DNA of 64,000 nucleotides from Lepus europaeus (GCF_033115175.1 NC_084828.1:37339888-37403887), one strand, 5' to 3'; numbered from the stretch's first letter, positions 1 through 11,795 are shown. Notes: generated by a model from the sequence alone, not told the origin. Translations and numbers: made by a program.

Positions 1-316
1 ATTCATTTTTGCCTTTTTGTGGCTTTAAATTTTTAATTTGGTTTTGCATTTGATTTATCATCCTTCACTGTCCAATGCAGAAAAAGTTTCACAAAATTTC
101 AAACCTAAAATGTGCAAGTTAATTTTCTCTATAGACAGCAATATTGAATTCTCTTTCTAACTGTCTAAGCAGGGTGAAATTCACATTTCATAACTTCCAA
201 CGAGTAATTACTAGTTTGGGTTTCAAAAGCATTGGTTAAATTGAATAATGTAGCAACAGATATACACGCTCCTATATTTTGCATTTTGGAAGTAACTCTT
301 GAAAATAGTACATTCA

Positions 317-631
317 GGGCCAGCGCTGTGGTGCAGCGGGTTAGCGCCCTGACCTGAAGCGCTGGAATCCCATATGGGCTTCGGTTCTAGTCCTGGCTGC
401 TCCACTTCTGATCTAGCTCTCTGCTATGACCTGGGAAAGCAGTAGAGGATGGCCCCTGTACCCGCGTGGGAGACCCGGAAGAGGCTCCAGGCTCCTGGTT
501 TCAGATAAGCGTAGCTCCGGTCATTGCAACCAATTGGGGAGTGAACTAGAGGATGAAAGACCTTTCTCTCTCTGCCTCTCCTCTCTCTGTGTAACTCTGA
601 CTTGCAAATAAATAAATAAAATCTTTAAAAG
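317..631 (+). mobile_element. CSINE (rabbit C-repeat), first of a tandem pair
   Basis: This is a full-length tRNA-derived SINE. The 5' end has the pol III box A-like TGGTGCAGCGGG, followed by a box B-like GGTTCTAGTCC, the 'gggaaagcagtagagga' middle region, a CT-rich stretch and an (AAAT)n tail. It is flanked by AAATAGTACATTCA-type sequence at 302-316 and by AAATAGTG at 632-639, which is part of a shared TSD. It carries no protein. Short ORFs across it are chance. Confidence 0.95.
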
Positions 632-639
632 AAATAGTG

Positions 640-951
640 TGGGGCCGGCGCCATGGCTCGCTTGGTTAATCCTCAGCCTGTGGCGCCAGAGTTCTCGTCC
701 CGGTTGCTCCTCTTCCAGTCCAGCTCTCTGCTGTGGCCCGGGAAGGCAGTGGAGGATGGCCCAAGTGCTTGGGCCTTTGCACCCACGTGGGAGATCAGGA
801 GGAAGCACCTGGCTCCTGGCTTCAGATCGGCGCAGTGTCGGCTGTGGCAGCCATGTGAGGAGTGAACCAACGGAAGGAAGACCTTCCTCTGTCTGTCTCT
901 CTCACTGTCTGTAACTCCACCTGTCAAATAAATAAATAAAATCTTTAAAAA
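640..951 (+). mobile_element. CSINE, second of a tandem pair
   Basis: This is a second full-length C-repeat in the same orientation, eight bases after the first one's tail. It begins ggggccggcg and ends in aaataaataaataaaatcttt plus an A-run, give or take a base. AAATAGTG precedes it and AAATAGTGCATTCA follows at 952-965. That fits insertion into the 3' TSD of the first copy, reusing the same nick site. Confidence 0.95.
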
Positions 952-965
952 AAATAGTGCATTCA

Positions 966-2606
966 ATAGTTTGATTCTTGCTATAGGAAAAAATTTCCAC
1001 TGATTTTATCCTATCTTCTAACAAGATATCCTAGGTACCTTTTATTTATATGATTTATCTACTATAGAGAGAAAAAAAAAACAGTTTTATCACGGAAATA
1101 TGAATTTTAATAAAACACATAAAAAGAATGGCCATTTGCATGTGGTTCCTTATCACACCTCCTGATGCTGAGACTGACTATTTACACGATTTAATTTAAA
1201 GTTGTAAACCTAACAAATACACTAGTAAAAAAGTGAGATAGTGGATAAGTCTATGTACATAAAACGACATATATTTTTTATAAAAATTACTAGAGTAGTA
1301 TTGCAATTTGCTCTACTTTCCTTATCCTCAGTGACCTTAAGTAGAATTGTATGATCATATCCTATAGTGTGAACAAGAAATGCATGGTTATATTTTATTG
1401 AGTAAAATGGAAGTTAGGATTTCCAATATATAATACATAGGTCAGGATTGGTTTCCTCACTTTGTCTGAATGGTGTGTGCCCATATGTTCGCCTGGGTGG
1501 ATGATTCATTTTGAAGAAAGGGTATGATTTCTTGAATGGTGATATTTGATACTGATGTCCTGATTTACTTATTTACTGTCATATAGCATTTTTCTAATAA
1601 TGACTTCTTTTTAATTTATATTACTGATTTACATATTATTTGTATTAAATATTTCTGTTTATATTACTTATTTACATGATTTACAGTGTTAAAACCTTAA
1701 AACTGAAAGTAGACATTTAGATTTATGGTACCCCTACCTAGAGCATGTAGGTTTAACAAAAACTCCAATAGCACAAGCGAGCAATGGTGGAAACATTGAT
1801 TCTTCTCTCAAGTGTCCCTCTTCAGTAATATTATAAAGGTCAATAGAGAACTTTAACAAATGATCAAGTCTATCAGCAAAGAACTTGAAAAATGGGAACT
1901 TCAGGAACAATTTGAAGAGGAAGGTGTACTCCTTAAAGAAAATGATGAGTCTTACCTGGATACTAAACAAGATATATAGGCAAAGTGACTAGTAAGTTAT
2001 TTTTAAAATATTGCTTATAAAACTTTAATCTCATCCTTTAAAAATTTATGTATATGTATGTTTTACAATATAAATGTATTAATACAGTAGTATGAATTTA
2101 TAATACATGTATTTAGTTGTATATATTTGATAATATTTTATTAATGTGATATGCAATGGATTAAATTCCATAATTTGCTAATAAATTAAACTTATTTTAT
2201 TAAAAAGTAAATACAATACAGAATTCCATTTCTGTAAACTATCATAAAGAAGACAATTAATAAACAAGAGAGCAACTTAGTATATTAGTGATTCTTATTT
2301 AAGAGTTTAAAACAGCTGTGTCTAACGAACCTATCTAAATGTGTAGATGCCAGAGATTTTGAGCTTAAGGAGGATCCCAGCAAACTTAATTTCAAAACCT
2401 CCCCTGATATTTTGAATCAATAGCTTCCATTTATATTGCTATAAAATATTCAGATTTTTTTTTTTTTACTGATTTGTAACTCCTCTCCCTTTCCTCCTCC
2501 CTCTCCCTCGCCCTCACCTTCTCAGATACTGCTGCAAATACACCAACTACTTTCCTGTTAAGACCCTAGTAAGTCCTCTGCTGGATCTAGTATCACATAT
2601 ATATCT
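966..2606. other. AT-rich sequence without assigned feature
   Basis: I recognise no gene or repeat family with confidence. The stretch 1800-1975 reads on the plus strand like a short charged peptide-coding fragment (see findings). A T-run at 2457-2467 followed by a C/T-rich stretch to about 2520 may be a degraded retroelement tail. Confidence 0.6.
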
Positions 2607-2866
2607 CTATTCACTCCACAAATGGCTGCAGCAACTAGGTTTTGGCCAAGCTGAAGCCAGGAGCCAGGAGCTTCACCCAGGTCTCCTACATGTGTGCAGG
2701 GGCCCAAGTACTTGGGCAATCTCCCACTGCTTTCCCAGAAACATGAGCAGGGAGGGAGGAGCGCTGTTTTGGAAGTGGAGCAGCCAGGACATGAAATGGT
2801 GCCCATATGGGATGCCAGCATCACAGGTGGCAGCTTAATCACCTATGCCACAATGCTTCCCTTTAA
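2607..2866 (-). mobile_element. CSINE, antisense, tail missing
   Basis: Antisense C-repeat landmarks are present in order: 'cactccacaaatggc', 'gccaggagccaggagctt', 'cccatatgggatgccagc' and the reversed head 'cacctatgccacaatgc'. The usual A/T tail and GA tract are not recognisable, so this copy is 3'-truncated or very diverged there. No clear TSD. Confidence 0.88.
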
Positions 2867-3369
2867 CTCAGTTTTCTAAATCAATTGTATTGAATTTACA
2901 ATTGGAATATTCTGTAAGTAACTAACAGTATTTTAGTGATAGAAGTAATGATGACATTAGTAACAATAGCACTACATCTAACTTAGGAAATACATGTAAG
3001 TAACACTACACAGAGTAAGGTTAGTGTGGTACTTCATTATTCAGAGAAAAGAATCAATCAATTAAAAAAAAATTCATGGTGATTCCTAGCTTCTGATGGA
3101 CTTATCATCTTTACTTAAACATAGAAACCAGTACTTTCTGTGGTAAAAGGAAATATATATTTGAATTTCAGAAATTATCAATTTAAGATTAGTTCCTTTT
3201 TATATTAAATTTAGACATCATTAAAAATAATGCCTTCATTTGTAATATGAATGCAAATCTGATGTACTTTATTTAAATTATTTCCTTAGTGATCCTGTTC
3301 AGTTAAATCGATGATAGTTGCATAGATAGATATAAATAGATAGAAAATTGGATTGCATTTTTGTATTCT
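2867..3369. other. AT-rich sequence without assigned feature
   Basis: I recognise no gene or repeat. It has short poly-A runs and GATA-like repeats near 3325-3350 (gatagatataaatagatagaaa). Confidence 0.55.
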
Positions 3370-3560
3370 TCCAAAGCTCATGGGCTAAAGCCTGATCCCC
3401 AATGCAATTGTGTGTAGATATGGGGCTTTTGGGTGGCAGTTAGTTTGTGATGAGATTATGAGGGTGGAGCTTTGTTAGTGCCTTAATTAGAAGAGGAAGA
3501 GGCCAGAGCCCTCTCTTCACCAAGTGAAAACATAGCAAGATGATAGCCTCTAATTTTATA
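3370..3560 (+). mobile_element. Old MLT1/MST-type MaLR LTR fragment
   Basis: The order of landmarks matches the 5' half of MaLR (ERVL-related) LTRs: 'cctgatccccaatgcaa', 'gggcttttgggtggcag', 'gatgagattatgagggtgga', then 'gtgccttaattagaagag' and 'cttcaccaagtgaaaacatagcaag'. It is diverged and stops before the polyadenylation end, so it is a partial LTR with no coding capacity. The assignment rests on remembered consensus. Confidence 0.72.
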
Positions 3561-3675
3561 GATGCCTAAACTAAGAAAGATTGCTTACTGCAATGTGGAA
3601 AGATTTTTACTGTTTGATTTAATCTTTTTCCCTCGTACGTTTCATCATTGCCTGATTTTTAAAAATGATATCCTG

Positions 3676-4032
3676 TGGGGCTGGCAACGTGGCACAGGGG
3701 GTTAATGCCCTGGCCTGAGGCTCCAACATCCCATATAGGTGCCAGTTCTAGTCCTGGCTGCTTCTCTTTCAATCCAGCTCTGTGCTTCGGCCTGGGAAAG
3801 CAGTAGAAGATGGCCCAAGTCCATGGGCGCCTGCACCCACGTGGGAGACCTGGAAGAAGCTCCTGACTCCTGGCTTCAGATGGGCTCAGCTCCAGCTGTT
3901 GAGCCCAATTGGGGAGTGAACTATTGGATGGAAGACCTCTCTCTCTCTCTCTCTCTCTCCCCTCGCCTCTCCTCTCTCTGTGTAACTCTGACTTGCAAAT
4001 AAATAAATAAATAAATAAATATTTAAAAAAAT
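3676..4032 (+). mobile_element. CSINE with perfect 15-bp TSD
   Basis: Full-length C-repeat with head 'ggggctggcaacgtggcac', a (CT)n stretch at about 3941-3975 and an (AAAT)n tail. The TSD AAAAATGATATCCTG is identical at 3661-3675 and 4033-4047, which fixes both ends. Confidence 0.97.
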
Positions 4033-4047
4033 AAAAATGATATCCTG

Positions 4048-4904
4048 CATCATTTTTATAAAAATAATAAAGCCATTAATCAATGGATTTCTGGTCTAAT
4101 GTTATCTACGCTTACATGAAGTTTAAAAGAAACAATTTTTTAATCTGACCTGACTTAAATACTTATAGTTTGATTTTGATAATTAAAATTATAAATCATC
4201 ATTCTGTTACAAAAATATATTTAATAGAAATATAAAATGTTATTAACAGCTTTCTTATTTCTATAGTAAAAATTCTTTTGATTAATGAAATATCTCATTA
4301 GCATTATTCTTTCATTATTTCTATTTAATTTTTAAATTCCAAATAGTTATTTTACTGTTCATATGTTTATACCATGAATTTTCCAGGCAGTTAATTATTT
4401 TCATTACATAAAAATGGGACTAGATATTTGGATAAAAATAAACAAATAAAAAATAAAATCTACCCCCTTTCCTTTTTCTTAAACAACTGTACTATCATCA
4501 GAAGAATTGGCAAATAGTTGCAATCAAAGGTATGGTTAGGTGTATTGGGAAACAATAATGAAAATGAGTCTGTTGATACCTACTTTGAAGTTTTGGGTAA
4601 ACTGGAAATAAGGCAGTGGTTAAAAGATTGAGAGAATCCCATGGGGAAATACAGCATCTAGATGAGAAAATGGAAGTCACATTAAGAAAGGAGTTGTTCA
4701 GTTTGTATAAATATGGATTATGTATAGGGTAAATAAAAGTTGACAAAAATGCTGAAAAGTAAATTTGTCTAAATTCTTTATGGTTTCAGTTTTAAAAAAG
4801 GGATCTTCTGTTTGATCCCTGCATGTCAGGAGTCCATCAAAGATTTTAAACACTTAATTGTCTTGATTCAAATTTACTTGACTTCTATATAACACAAATT
4901 AGTA
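4048..4904. other. AT-rich sequence without assigned feature
   Basis: Nothing recognisable. The longest open frame here (minus strand, 82 codons at 4498-4746) has no motif or family resemblance that I can see. Confidence 0.55.
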
Positions 4905-4920
4905 CCAAGATTGTGGTTTT

Positions 4921-5127
4921 TTTTAATATTTTTTTAATTAAACTTTTATTTAATGAATATAAATTTCCAAAGTACAGCTTATGGGTTACAATGGCTTCCC
5001 CCTCCCAAAACTTCCCTTCCACCAGCAACCCTCCCCTTTCCCGCTCCCTCTCCCCTTCCAATCACATCATGATTCATTTTCAATTCTCTTTATATACAGA
5101 AGATCAGTTTAGTATATATTAGGTAAC
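4921..5127 (-). mobile_element. 5'-truncated L1 3' end, antisense
   Basis: Reverse complement of the lagomorph L1 3' terminus. From the left it has a T-rich tail, 'aacttttatttaatgaatataaatttcc', a C/T-rich (G-rich in sense) tract, then 'tttatatacagaagatca'. The TSD CCAAGATTGTGGTTTT is identical at 4905-4920 and 5128-5143, so only about 207 bp of L1 was inserted. The short ORF across it is not a gene. Confidence 0.96.
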
Positions 5128-5143
5128 CCAAGATTGTGGTTTT

Positions 5144-6324
5144 TTGGTTTTTAAAAACATTCCCATGAAAATAAATGAAGGCTTCATGAAAAAAATTCCC
5201 AGGTGCAAGGGAGATTTAAAAATTACCAACCTCATATTTCTAGAATATTAAAATCTGTATATTTGAGTTTTGTTCAAGAACTTAACAAACACTTTCTAGA
5301 TAGAAGTCAGTTTATAAAATTTCAATACATGTCCAAGAACGTTATGGAAAGGTAAAATCTAACGAAGCTAATGCATCACTGATCTGTGTTTTAGTAAAAC
5401 CTTTCTCTGGGGAATAAGGAAAGAGGGCCCAGGAAATAGTAAGCTTTCTGAGAGATAGGAACAAGCCTACGTGACATGGTTTCAGAATCTCAGAAGATGA
5501 AAAAGCAAATGCTTTTCTTCAGAGAAGGAGATCTGTAGTATTAAATATTTCAGGAGGCAGAGGAGACTGAGACAAGTTCTTGGTTGATTTTGGGGTAATT
5601 ATATAGAGAATAGTGACAGAATACAGTTTTGCTGCCCAATATACTAGTGGATAACATTAAACAGTAACATGTGGTTCTTGTCTATTTAACAAATTTACTT
5701 ATATTATACTAACTATTGAAAGTGTTTAATGAAGAATCAGTAGAAGAAAATATATACTGTTTTAAGTGACTTGTGTTTTTATTGAAGTTTTACTCTAAGC
5801 TTTAATTATAAAACAGGTATAAACAGAATAACCTCAAATCTTAACTAGGTATGACTGAGAAAATCCAGAAATCATTCTTAAGGGTAGCTTTAAAGTAAAC
5901 ACAAAAACAGTAAATTTAATTAAATGTTCTCTATCTTGATTCAATTTTGGAAAATTCTCCACTTAAAATAAATATCTGTAACATTGTTAACTGTACTTAG
6001 AAGCAACAAATAAATGCTATTTTTTAAAAGCATATCAAATTTTTTTCTGGTAAATTTGTATTGGAAATAAGATAGAATTTCCAGCATAGATTTAAAATAT
6101 TGTTCAAAATATAATGACAAACAACTTACTATAAGCACTTGAAGTATTTGACAGTTCTTGAGAATCTATGTCAGTTACCATCACAAAATGTTTCATGTGT
6201 GAAAATATTAACAAAAATTAACTAATTTTCATATAACTTGAAGCATCAGTGATCTTATCTCCAAGGTGCACATTGCATTGACTTACTGTATCATAATTGC
6301 CAAAATACTGTAAATGCTACATTA
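5144..6324. other. AT-rich sequence without assigned feature
   Basis: No gene or repeat family recognised on either strand. Confidence 0.55.
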
Positions 6325-6339
6325 AATTAACTTTTTAAA

Positions 6340-6382
6340 AAAAGATTTATTTATTTAAAAATCAGAATTACAGAGAGAGAGC

Positions 6383-6413
<31 letters not shown>

Positions 6414-6666
6414 CGCATTTCCATCCACTGGTTCACTTCCCAAATGTTTGTTGGGACAGTGGAAGCCAGGAGCCAGGAGCTTCTTCAGGGTCTTCCAGGA
6501 GGGTGCAGGGGCCCAAGCACTTGGGCCATCTTCAGCTGCTTTCCCAGGCACATTTAACAGGGAGATGGATTGGAAGTGGAGTAGCCTGGACTCGAACTGG
6601 CACCCATATGGGATGCAAGTGCCACAGGCAACAGATTTACCTGCTATGCCACAATGCCAGATCCTG
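6340..6666 (-). mobile_element. CSINE, antisense
   Basis: Starts with an A-run and 'gatttatttattt', then a GA microsatellite (about 6373-6413), 'cactggttcacttccc', 'gccaggagccaggagctt' and 'cccatatgggatgcaagtgcc', and ends at the reversed head. A near-identical TSD (AATTAACTTTTTAAA at 6325-6339, AATATACTTTTTAAA at 6667-6681) flanks it. Confidence 0.94.
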
Positions 6667-6681
6667 AATATACTTTTTAAA

Positions 6682-7349
6682 GTAAAAAGCAGAAAGTGTA
6701 GATAACTGTTTTGATTATTTTTGATAAGCAATTGTGAAATCACTCCTCCCATTCATCATTTTTATGTTGAACATGCAATTTTATATTCTATTTTTAAACA
6801 TGTTTAATCATATTTCAATATTTGAAAATATGCTTTTATTATTTCCTTTTCAATGTATTCTTATTCCAATGGATGGATGTAAAATACTTTTAATAACCCA
6901 GTGTTACAAGTTGATATTCAACTTAAAATGTTTAATTTTATACTCTGGTAACTATAACTGTGTCTGTGTCATAATTTCTTTAGAATAAATATTTAAAGTG
7001 AAATTTCAAGACTAAACAATCTTTATGTAGTTATAATTTTTGCAGCATAAACTATCTTTCAGAATAATTTAATTTGCAGTATATAAGAACTTGCTAAGAA
7101 CCCTTTCCTTGATATCACTGTGTAGTATTACCTAAGTATGAAATCTATTATAATAGCCAACTATTGCCACCACAGTGTTTAAAGGAGACACTAAAACTCT
7201 GTGGACTCTACTAATCAGTCTTTACTATTCTTGTGGGCTAGCTACAGTCTTCAGGTGAGATTTAAGCATCAATGTTTATCTTTTTTAAAGATAATTTAAC
7301 TAATTAACCCTAATTAACTAATTTAAAAAGTATATGCACTCAAGTCTAT
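6682..7349. other. AT-rich sequence without assigned feature
   Basis: No gene or repeat family recognised. Confidence 0.55.
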
Positions 7350-7364
7350 AAAACATTGTTCTTT

Positions 7365-7419
7365 TTTTTTAACTTTCATTTAATGAATATAAATTTCCAA
7401 TGTACGGCTTATGGATTAA
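7365..7419 (-). mobile_element. Minimal (55-bp) L1 3'-end insertion
   Basis: A T-run followed by 'aactttcatttaatgaatat' and 'gtacggcttatggatt' is the reverse complement of the last few dozen bases of rabbit L1. It sits between two exact copies of AAAACATTGTTCTTT (7350-7364 and 7420-7434). The TSD shows that this is a complete, extremely 5'-truncated insertion and not a fragment left by deletion. Confidence 0.94.
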
Positions 7420-7586
7420 AAAACATTGTTCTTTAGGACTTCTACCCCTGGTATAATGTTTATTAGCTATTTCCTTATCAATATGCTAGATAAATGTTCA
7501 ATTAAAATTTTTCTGTTTTCATAGATATGTGGTGATACTCTACACTTCTTATACTTTATTTTTGCATGTTTTAGAATTACATTCAT

Positions 7587-7837
7587 GGGGTTTGTGCTGT
7601 GGCATAGCAAGTAAAGCTGCTACATATGGTGCTGGCATCCCATATGGGTGCCAGTTTGAGTTCTGGCTGCTCCACTTCTAATCCAGCTTCCTTCCAATGT
7701 GCCTGGGAAAGCAGTAGAGGATGACCCAAATGTTTAGGTCCCTCCCACCCAGGTGGAAGTCGTAGAAGAACCTCCTGGCTCTGAATCAGCCCAGCTCTGG
7801 CCATTGCAACCATTTGGAGAGTGAATCAGCAGATGTA

Positions 7838-7880
<43 letters not shown>

Positions 7881-7916
7881 ACTCTGTCTTTCAAGTTAAT
7901 AAATGAATCTTTAAAA
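7587..7916 (+). mobile_element. CSINE with (TC)n expansion
   Basis: C-repeat head 'ggggtttgtgctgtggcat', middle 'gcctgggaaagcagtaga', then a pure (TC)n microsatellite at 7841-7879 and a tail 'ttaataaatgaatctttaaa'. An imperfect TSD, AATTACATTCAT (7575-7586) against AATTATAATCAT (7917-7928), brackets it. Confidence 0.93.
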
Positions 7917-7928
7917 AATTATAATCAT

Positions 7929-8324
7929 ACTTTTAATAAATGAATTTTTTCACCATTTTTGTTTTCTTCTGAGACAGAAAAGATATTTAAGAGTTACTGT
8001 TTTTAAATGTTTAAGTAGTTAAATTGTTAATAATAAATTATTCATTACTAAAATTTTTGGGATATGATTAGAAAGCATGACTATGTCTTGTTAAATTTAT
8101 CTTATCAGATTTTATAAGTTTATAACACACAGATTTTCTATAAACAAGCATATTTCCTCCATGTTATGCATACTATCTAACTAATTTGATTTTATTAATT
8201 TATTTCATAGGCTATTTTGTCTTGTGATAGAGGAGCAAAATAACCATTTGTTTTTCCATATTTCTGAGCTTATGATTTTTAAAATAATTTTCATCTTTCT
8301 ATTAAATTTCTAGTTTTGGTTATT
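7929..8324. other. AT-rich sequence without assigned feature
   Basis: Nothing recognisable apart from AT richness. Confidence 0.55.
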
Positions 8325-9650
8325 TTATTTTTAATGTTATTCATTAATTAATTCATTTTTCCCAAAGACAACTTTTGTCTAAGGAACACAAACTTCATTT
8401 ATTTCCTAAGTACAACTTTAGGAATATAGTGATTCTTCCCACCATATCCATTCTCTCATCCACACTCCAACCCCTACTCCTCCTCCCTCTCCCATTCCCA
8501 GTCCCATTCTCCACTAAGAACTATTTTCAGTTAACTTTATACACAGAAGACCAACTCTATACTAAGTAAAGAGTTCACCAATTTGAATTCTTCAAAAAAA
8601 AAAAAAAAGAACCAAAGAACTGTTCAACAGTTGAGACAAGGGCGTTCAAAGTGTTGCAACTCAAAGTTAATTTTACTTCTTTTTCTTAGAAACTTAATTA
8701 ACTTTAAAGAAGCAACCAAGAGTGATACATCTTCTGTGAGCACTTAGACATAACTATAACTTATGAGGCATAAACATATCCTCCACTTAATATATTAAAA
8801 GAATGTAAGTAGTTTTGGTCATTTATTGATTTCTGAGTTTGTTTGAACTATTTCTCTGTATTTTCATGAAGTCACTGAGATTCCTAATGTAGAGTTCTTA
8901 CAAATCCATTTCTTTGGGGTTGGTCACTGGTGAGTTATTTTGTTCCTTTGGTCAGTTCATGTTTCCTTGATTGTCTATAATTCTTACAGGAGAAATGTTG
9001 GTGCCTGTGCAAGGAGCAAGTAGGTGCTTTCTGGATTTGAAAGGCTGGTTTGTCTCAGAGATCCCTTCTCCAGTCAGCCCCACAGGACATTCTGTCAAGA
9101 GTCTTCCGTGGTCCACAGGTAGGCTTGCTGCTGGAGGCCTCTGGCCAACTGACTCTGTGTCAGGGTCAGCTGGTAAAAGAGCTTTGAGACTGGATCCACC
9201 AGGGTGGGCCTGTTGGATGAGTACGTTTTATCTCTGTCCCTGGGGCAAGTCAAAAACTGGCCTGAATCTCTACCGCTGGCTGAGAGCTGTCCAGAACCTG
9301 GAGAGATTAAGGTCTGGAGACTTAGTCTGCTGTGCAGACCTAACGTCTGGGCTTTGGGTTTTGACCAGGCATACGGTGGGTCTTGAGGCTCAGTACATGG
9401 GTACTAGGACAGGGTCTCTGGCTATGGGACACTGCCAGTGCTGGGATTTAGTATAGCAGACATGGTGTTGAGGTCCAAGACAGTCTTAACTTACTTTCCT
9501 CTCTTTCCCCTAAATGGAGTGAATCTCTCTACATGCCATGGTGCCTGGGCATGGGGTCATAGATAGTATGAAACTGTACTTCCTGCTCTCTTCAATGTGT
9601 CTTTTAAAAATAATTCCTGTGCTACACAGAAATATTGTGATCTCTCATAT
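8325..9650 (-). mobile_element. Old L1 3' UTR region, antisense
   Basis: The left part (8325-8600) parallels 18936-19240: 'acaactttaggaa(t/c)atagtgattctt', a C/T-rich stretch, 'actctatactaagtaaagagttca', then a poly-A run. The right part (about 8830-9650) has a GC content and phrasing resembling the long 3' UTR of older L1s ('ttggtcactggtgagttatt', 'ctggagagattaaggtctgg'). A 161-codon open frame at 8971-9456 lies inside it. It has no protein-family features and I do not regard it as a gene. Extending the L1 call beyond 8700 is inference. Confidence 0.6.
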
Positions 9651-10682
9651 GAACCTTAGTTCTTGTGAAAGATTTTTATGTAGATAGGGATTCAAGTGGA
9701 TGTTCCCACAGGGGCACCTGTAAAACTGTATTCCAACATATTTCCCTGCCCTTCATTAGAGCTTGTGTAGAGATTGCTCTTTACTAGACACTTGAATTTA
9801 GACATGCCCAAGTGACTTGCTTTGGACAATTAAATATTAGGAAAAGTGATATGGATTACTCACTTTCAGGAGAAAAATGTAATTGCTAAGCCTTGACACT
9901 GATTTATTTATTTATTTAAATATGGTGATCTTGGAAGCATAAAAGGAGACTGAATTTCCTTCAGCCCAGAATCTTGGGTGACTTCAATGCCCATGCCAAT
10001 CCTTGCTGGATAAGTAGAATGAGAAAATAAGAAGTCTGTGGATTTAAGTCACTGTATTTTTAGGTTATTAGTTTTTGCAGAAATTTTTATTATTGTTCAC
10101 TGAAATTTTGCCTTAGACTTAAGAATATCAGCACCTATTCAGATTCAATATAAAACAAAACAGCATGAAAAGTAATGTAAGGGAGCTATAGTAAAGATAG
10201 CTTTGGGGCACGTTTGACCCACACCATAAGTTTAAAACCTCTGTTTCATATTTTTCTGTATGATTGATTTTTTCCTAGCTTCTCTTTGAGTTTTTAAAAA
10301 TTTTTGTTTAATGTATATTTTATGCCAAGGTATATGCAGGTTAATCTTTCAGTGGATATTTGGCAAACCCCACTGATTTTTTTGACCAAGTATTTTGCAA
10401 AATATAGAATATTTATATAGAAGAAAATATCTATATGCACATATATAAAGTACATGAATACATGTATGTATAAACATATGAATATGCATGTGTTTATACA
10501 TACTTTGTGTACCTGTATGAGCATTCCATATATATATTTGATAGCTTTTCCATATAATATTTCCACCTAATAAATTCTCAAATGCTCAATTTGTATTTGT
10601 ATGTGTGTGTGCACAATATCTCTTCTACTAAACAATGAAAATAATCTTAAAAGAAAAATGCAAGTCAACCAGAATATCATAA
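9651..10682. other. AT-rich sequence without assigned feature
   Basis: No gene or family recognised. 10440-10530 is rich in alternating ATATGTAT/CATATG words (low complexity). Confidence 0.5.
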
Positions 10683-10925
10683 ATAATATTTATTAGATGT
10701 TTACATGAGGCACAGTCTTAAGCATTATACATCAGTAAGTCAATTTGACAACTTTAAATTCCTGTGAAGTGTGTACTATTCTTATCTCCAGCCAAAGAAA
10801 AAATAAAAGAACTGAAAAAAAAATAAAAAAACTTCAGATCAGTATGTAAACAGACAGAGCTGGTGCATGAGAGAAGTGGGCTTTGAAACAAATGAGTGTG
10901 AATGTAAAGCCCATGGCTACTAATT
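10683..10925 (-). mobile_element. MIR (ancient tRNA-derived SINE), antisense
   Basis: On the plus strand the order is 'tattagatgtttacatgaggcac', 'cttaagcattatacatcagtaa', 'gtgtactattcttatctcc', then 'gagctggtgcatgagagaag' and 'gtaaagcccatggctac'. This is the reverse complement of the MIR body and core. Diverged, no coding role. Confidence 0.68.
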
Positions 10926-11387
10926 CTGTTTGATCCCAGCCCTCATTTCACAAAGACTTGAAGACAGAGTGACTTTGAGATGGCAGTCAATGGGCATGAG
11001 AGTCACTGAGCATAATTCTCTAGGGAGCTACAGCTCACTTATCACTCTATGGTGCCCATCCCTGGTCACTTGCTGCTAACCTGTCTTCTCAGTCCTTTGA
11101 TTCAACACCTCTTTGTCAACTCCTGTTTCATAACATTTTATGCCCTTTGATTTTGCTTTATCCAAGACCACATCAAAGATAGTCACTTCTTCTGTACATA
11201 TCAGTTTGTCAGTTTCCAATAAAAATTTTAGGCTCAAACCTTCTATAATAACATTCAATATTTGATAAAAATTTTAAAAATGTAATGACTAATGAGATGA
11301 CAAAGAATTTAAAATAGGTAGAAGTTGAGTTTTAGCAAAGTATTTCATTTAACTTTCATTTTCTGAGTTTTTACAAGAGATGCTATC

Positions 11388-11490
11388 ACTGACTCGTATT
11401 TAAAGACAAAGAGGCTTCATATACTCTTATGCTTGTCTTAAAGTCATGTTACCAGCATGTGAGGACCTTAGACTCAGATTCAGGGTTGCA
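11388..11490 (-). mobile_element. Possible MIR fragment, antisense
   Basis: The words 'tttaaagacaaagaggcttc', 'cttaaagtcatgttaccagc' and 'ttagactcagattcagggtt' follow the order of antisense MIR ('acagatgaggaaactgagg', 'aaggtcacacagctagtaag', 'ggattcgaacccagg'). Divergence is high, so this is tentative. Confidence 0.42.
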
Positions 11491-11617
11491 CTTTAAACAT
11501 TTATTTTCTAATGAATGTATTGCAGAGTTAGCAAGAACAATCTGGGACTGTAACTAGCATTGACTTCTCTGCTTAATGGCTTATCTGTTTCTTGTATATT
11601 TCACATACATTTAAAAA

Positions 11618-11795
11618 ATATGAGTTACTTGCAACTCCCATGTTTATAACAGCTCAATTAACAATAAGTAACTGTCTGTCAACTAAATGACCAACCTAAA
11701 TAGCCCATCAATTGGAATGGAAAACGTGGTATACATATACAAGATGGAATATTCCTCAGCCATAAAAAGAATGAAACCCTAACATTTGCATTTCC
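11618..11795 (+). mobile_element. L1 ORF2 3'-end fragment, sense
   Basis: Contains the well-known ORF2 C-terminal stretch in sense orientation: 'cccatgtttataacagctca', 'ccaacctaaatagcccatca', 'acatatacaagatggaatat' and 'tcctcagccataaaaagaatg'. About 180 bp, heavily diverged, frames broken. Confidence 0.83.

Noticed and set aside
8971-9456. 161-codon open frame on the plus strand
   Set aside because: It lies in what looks like old L1 3' UTR, has no recognisable domain, and its composition follows the local GC-rich stretch. An overlapping frame is also open.
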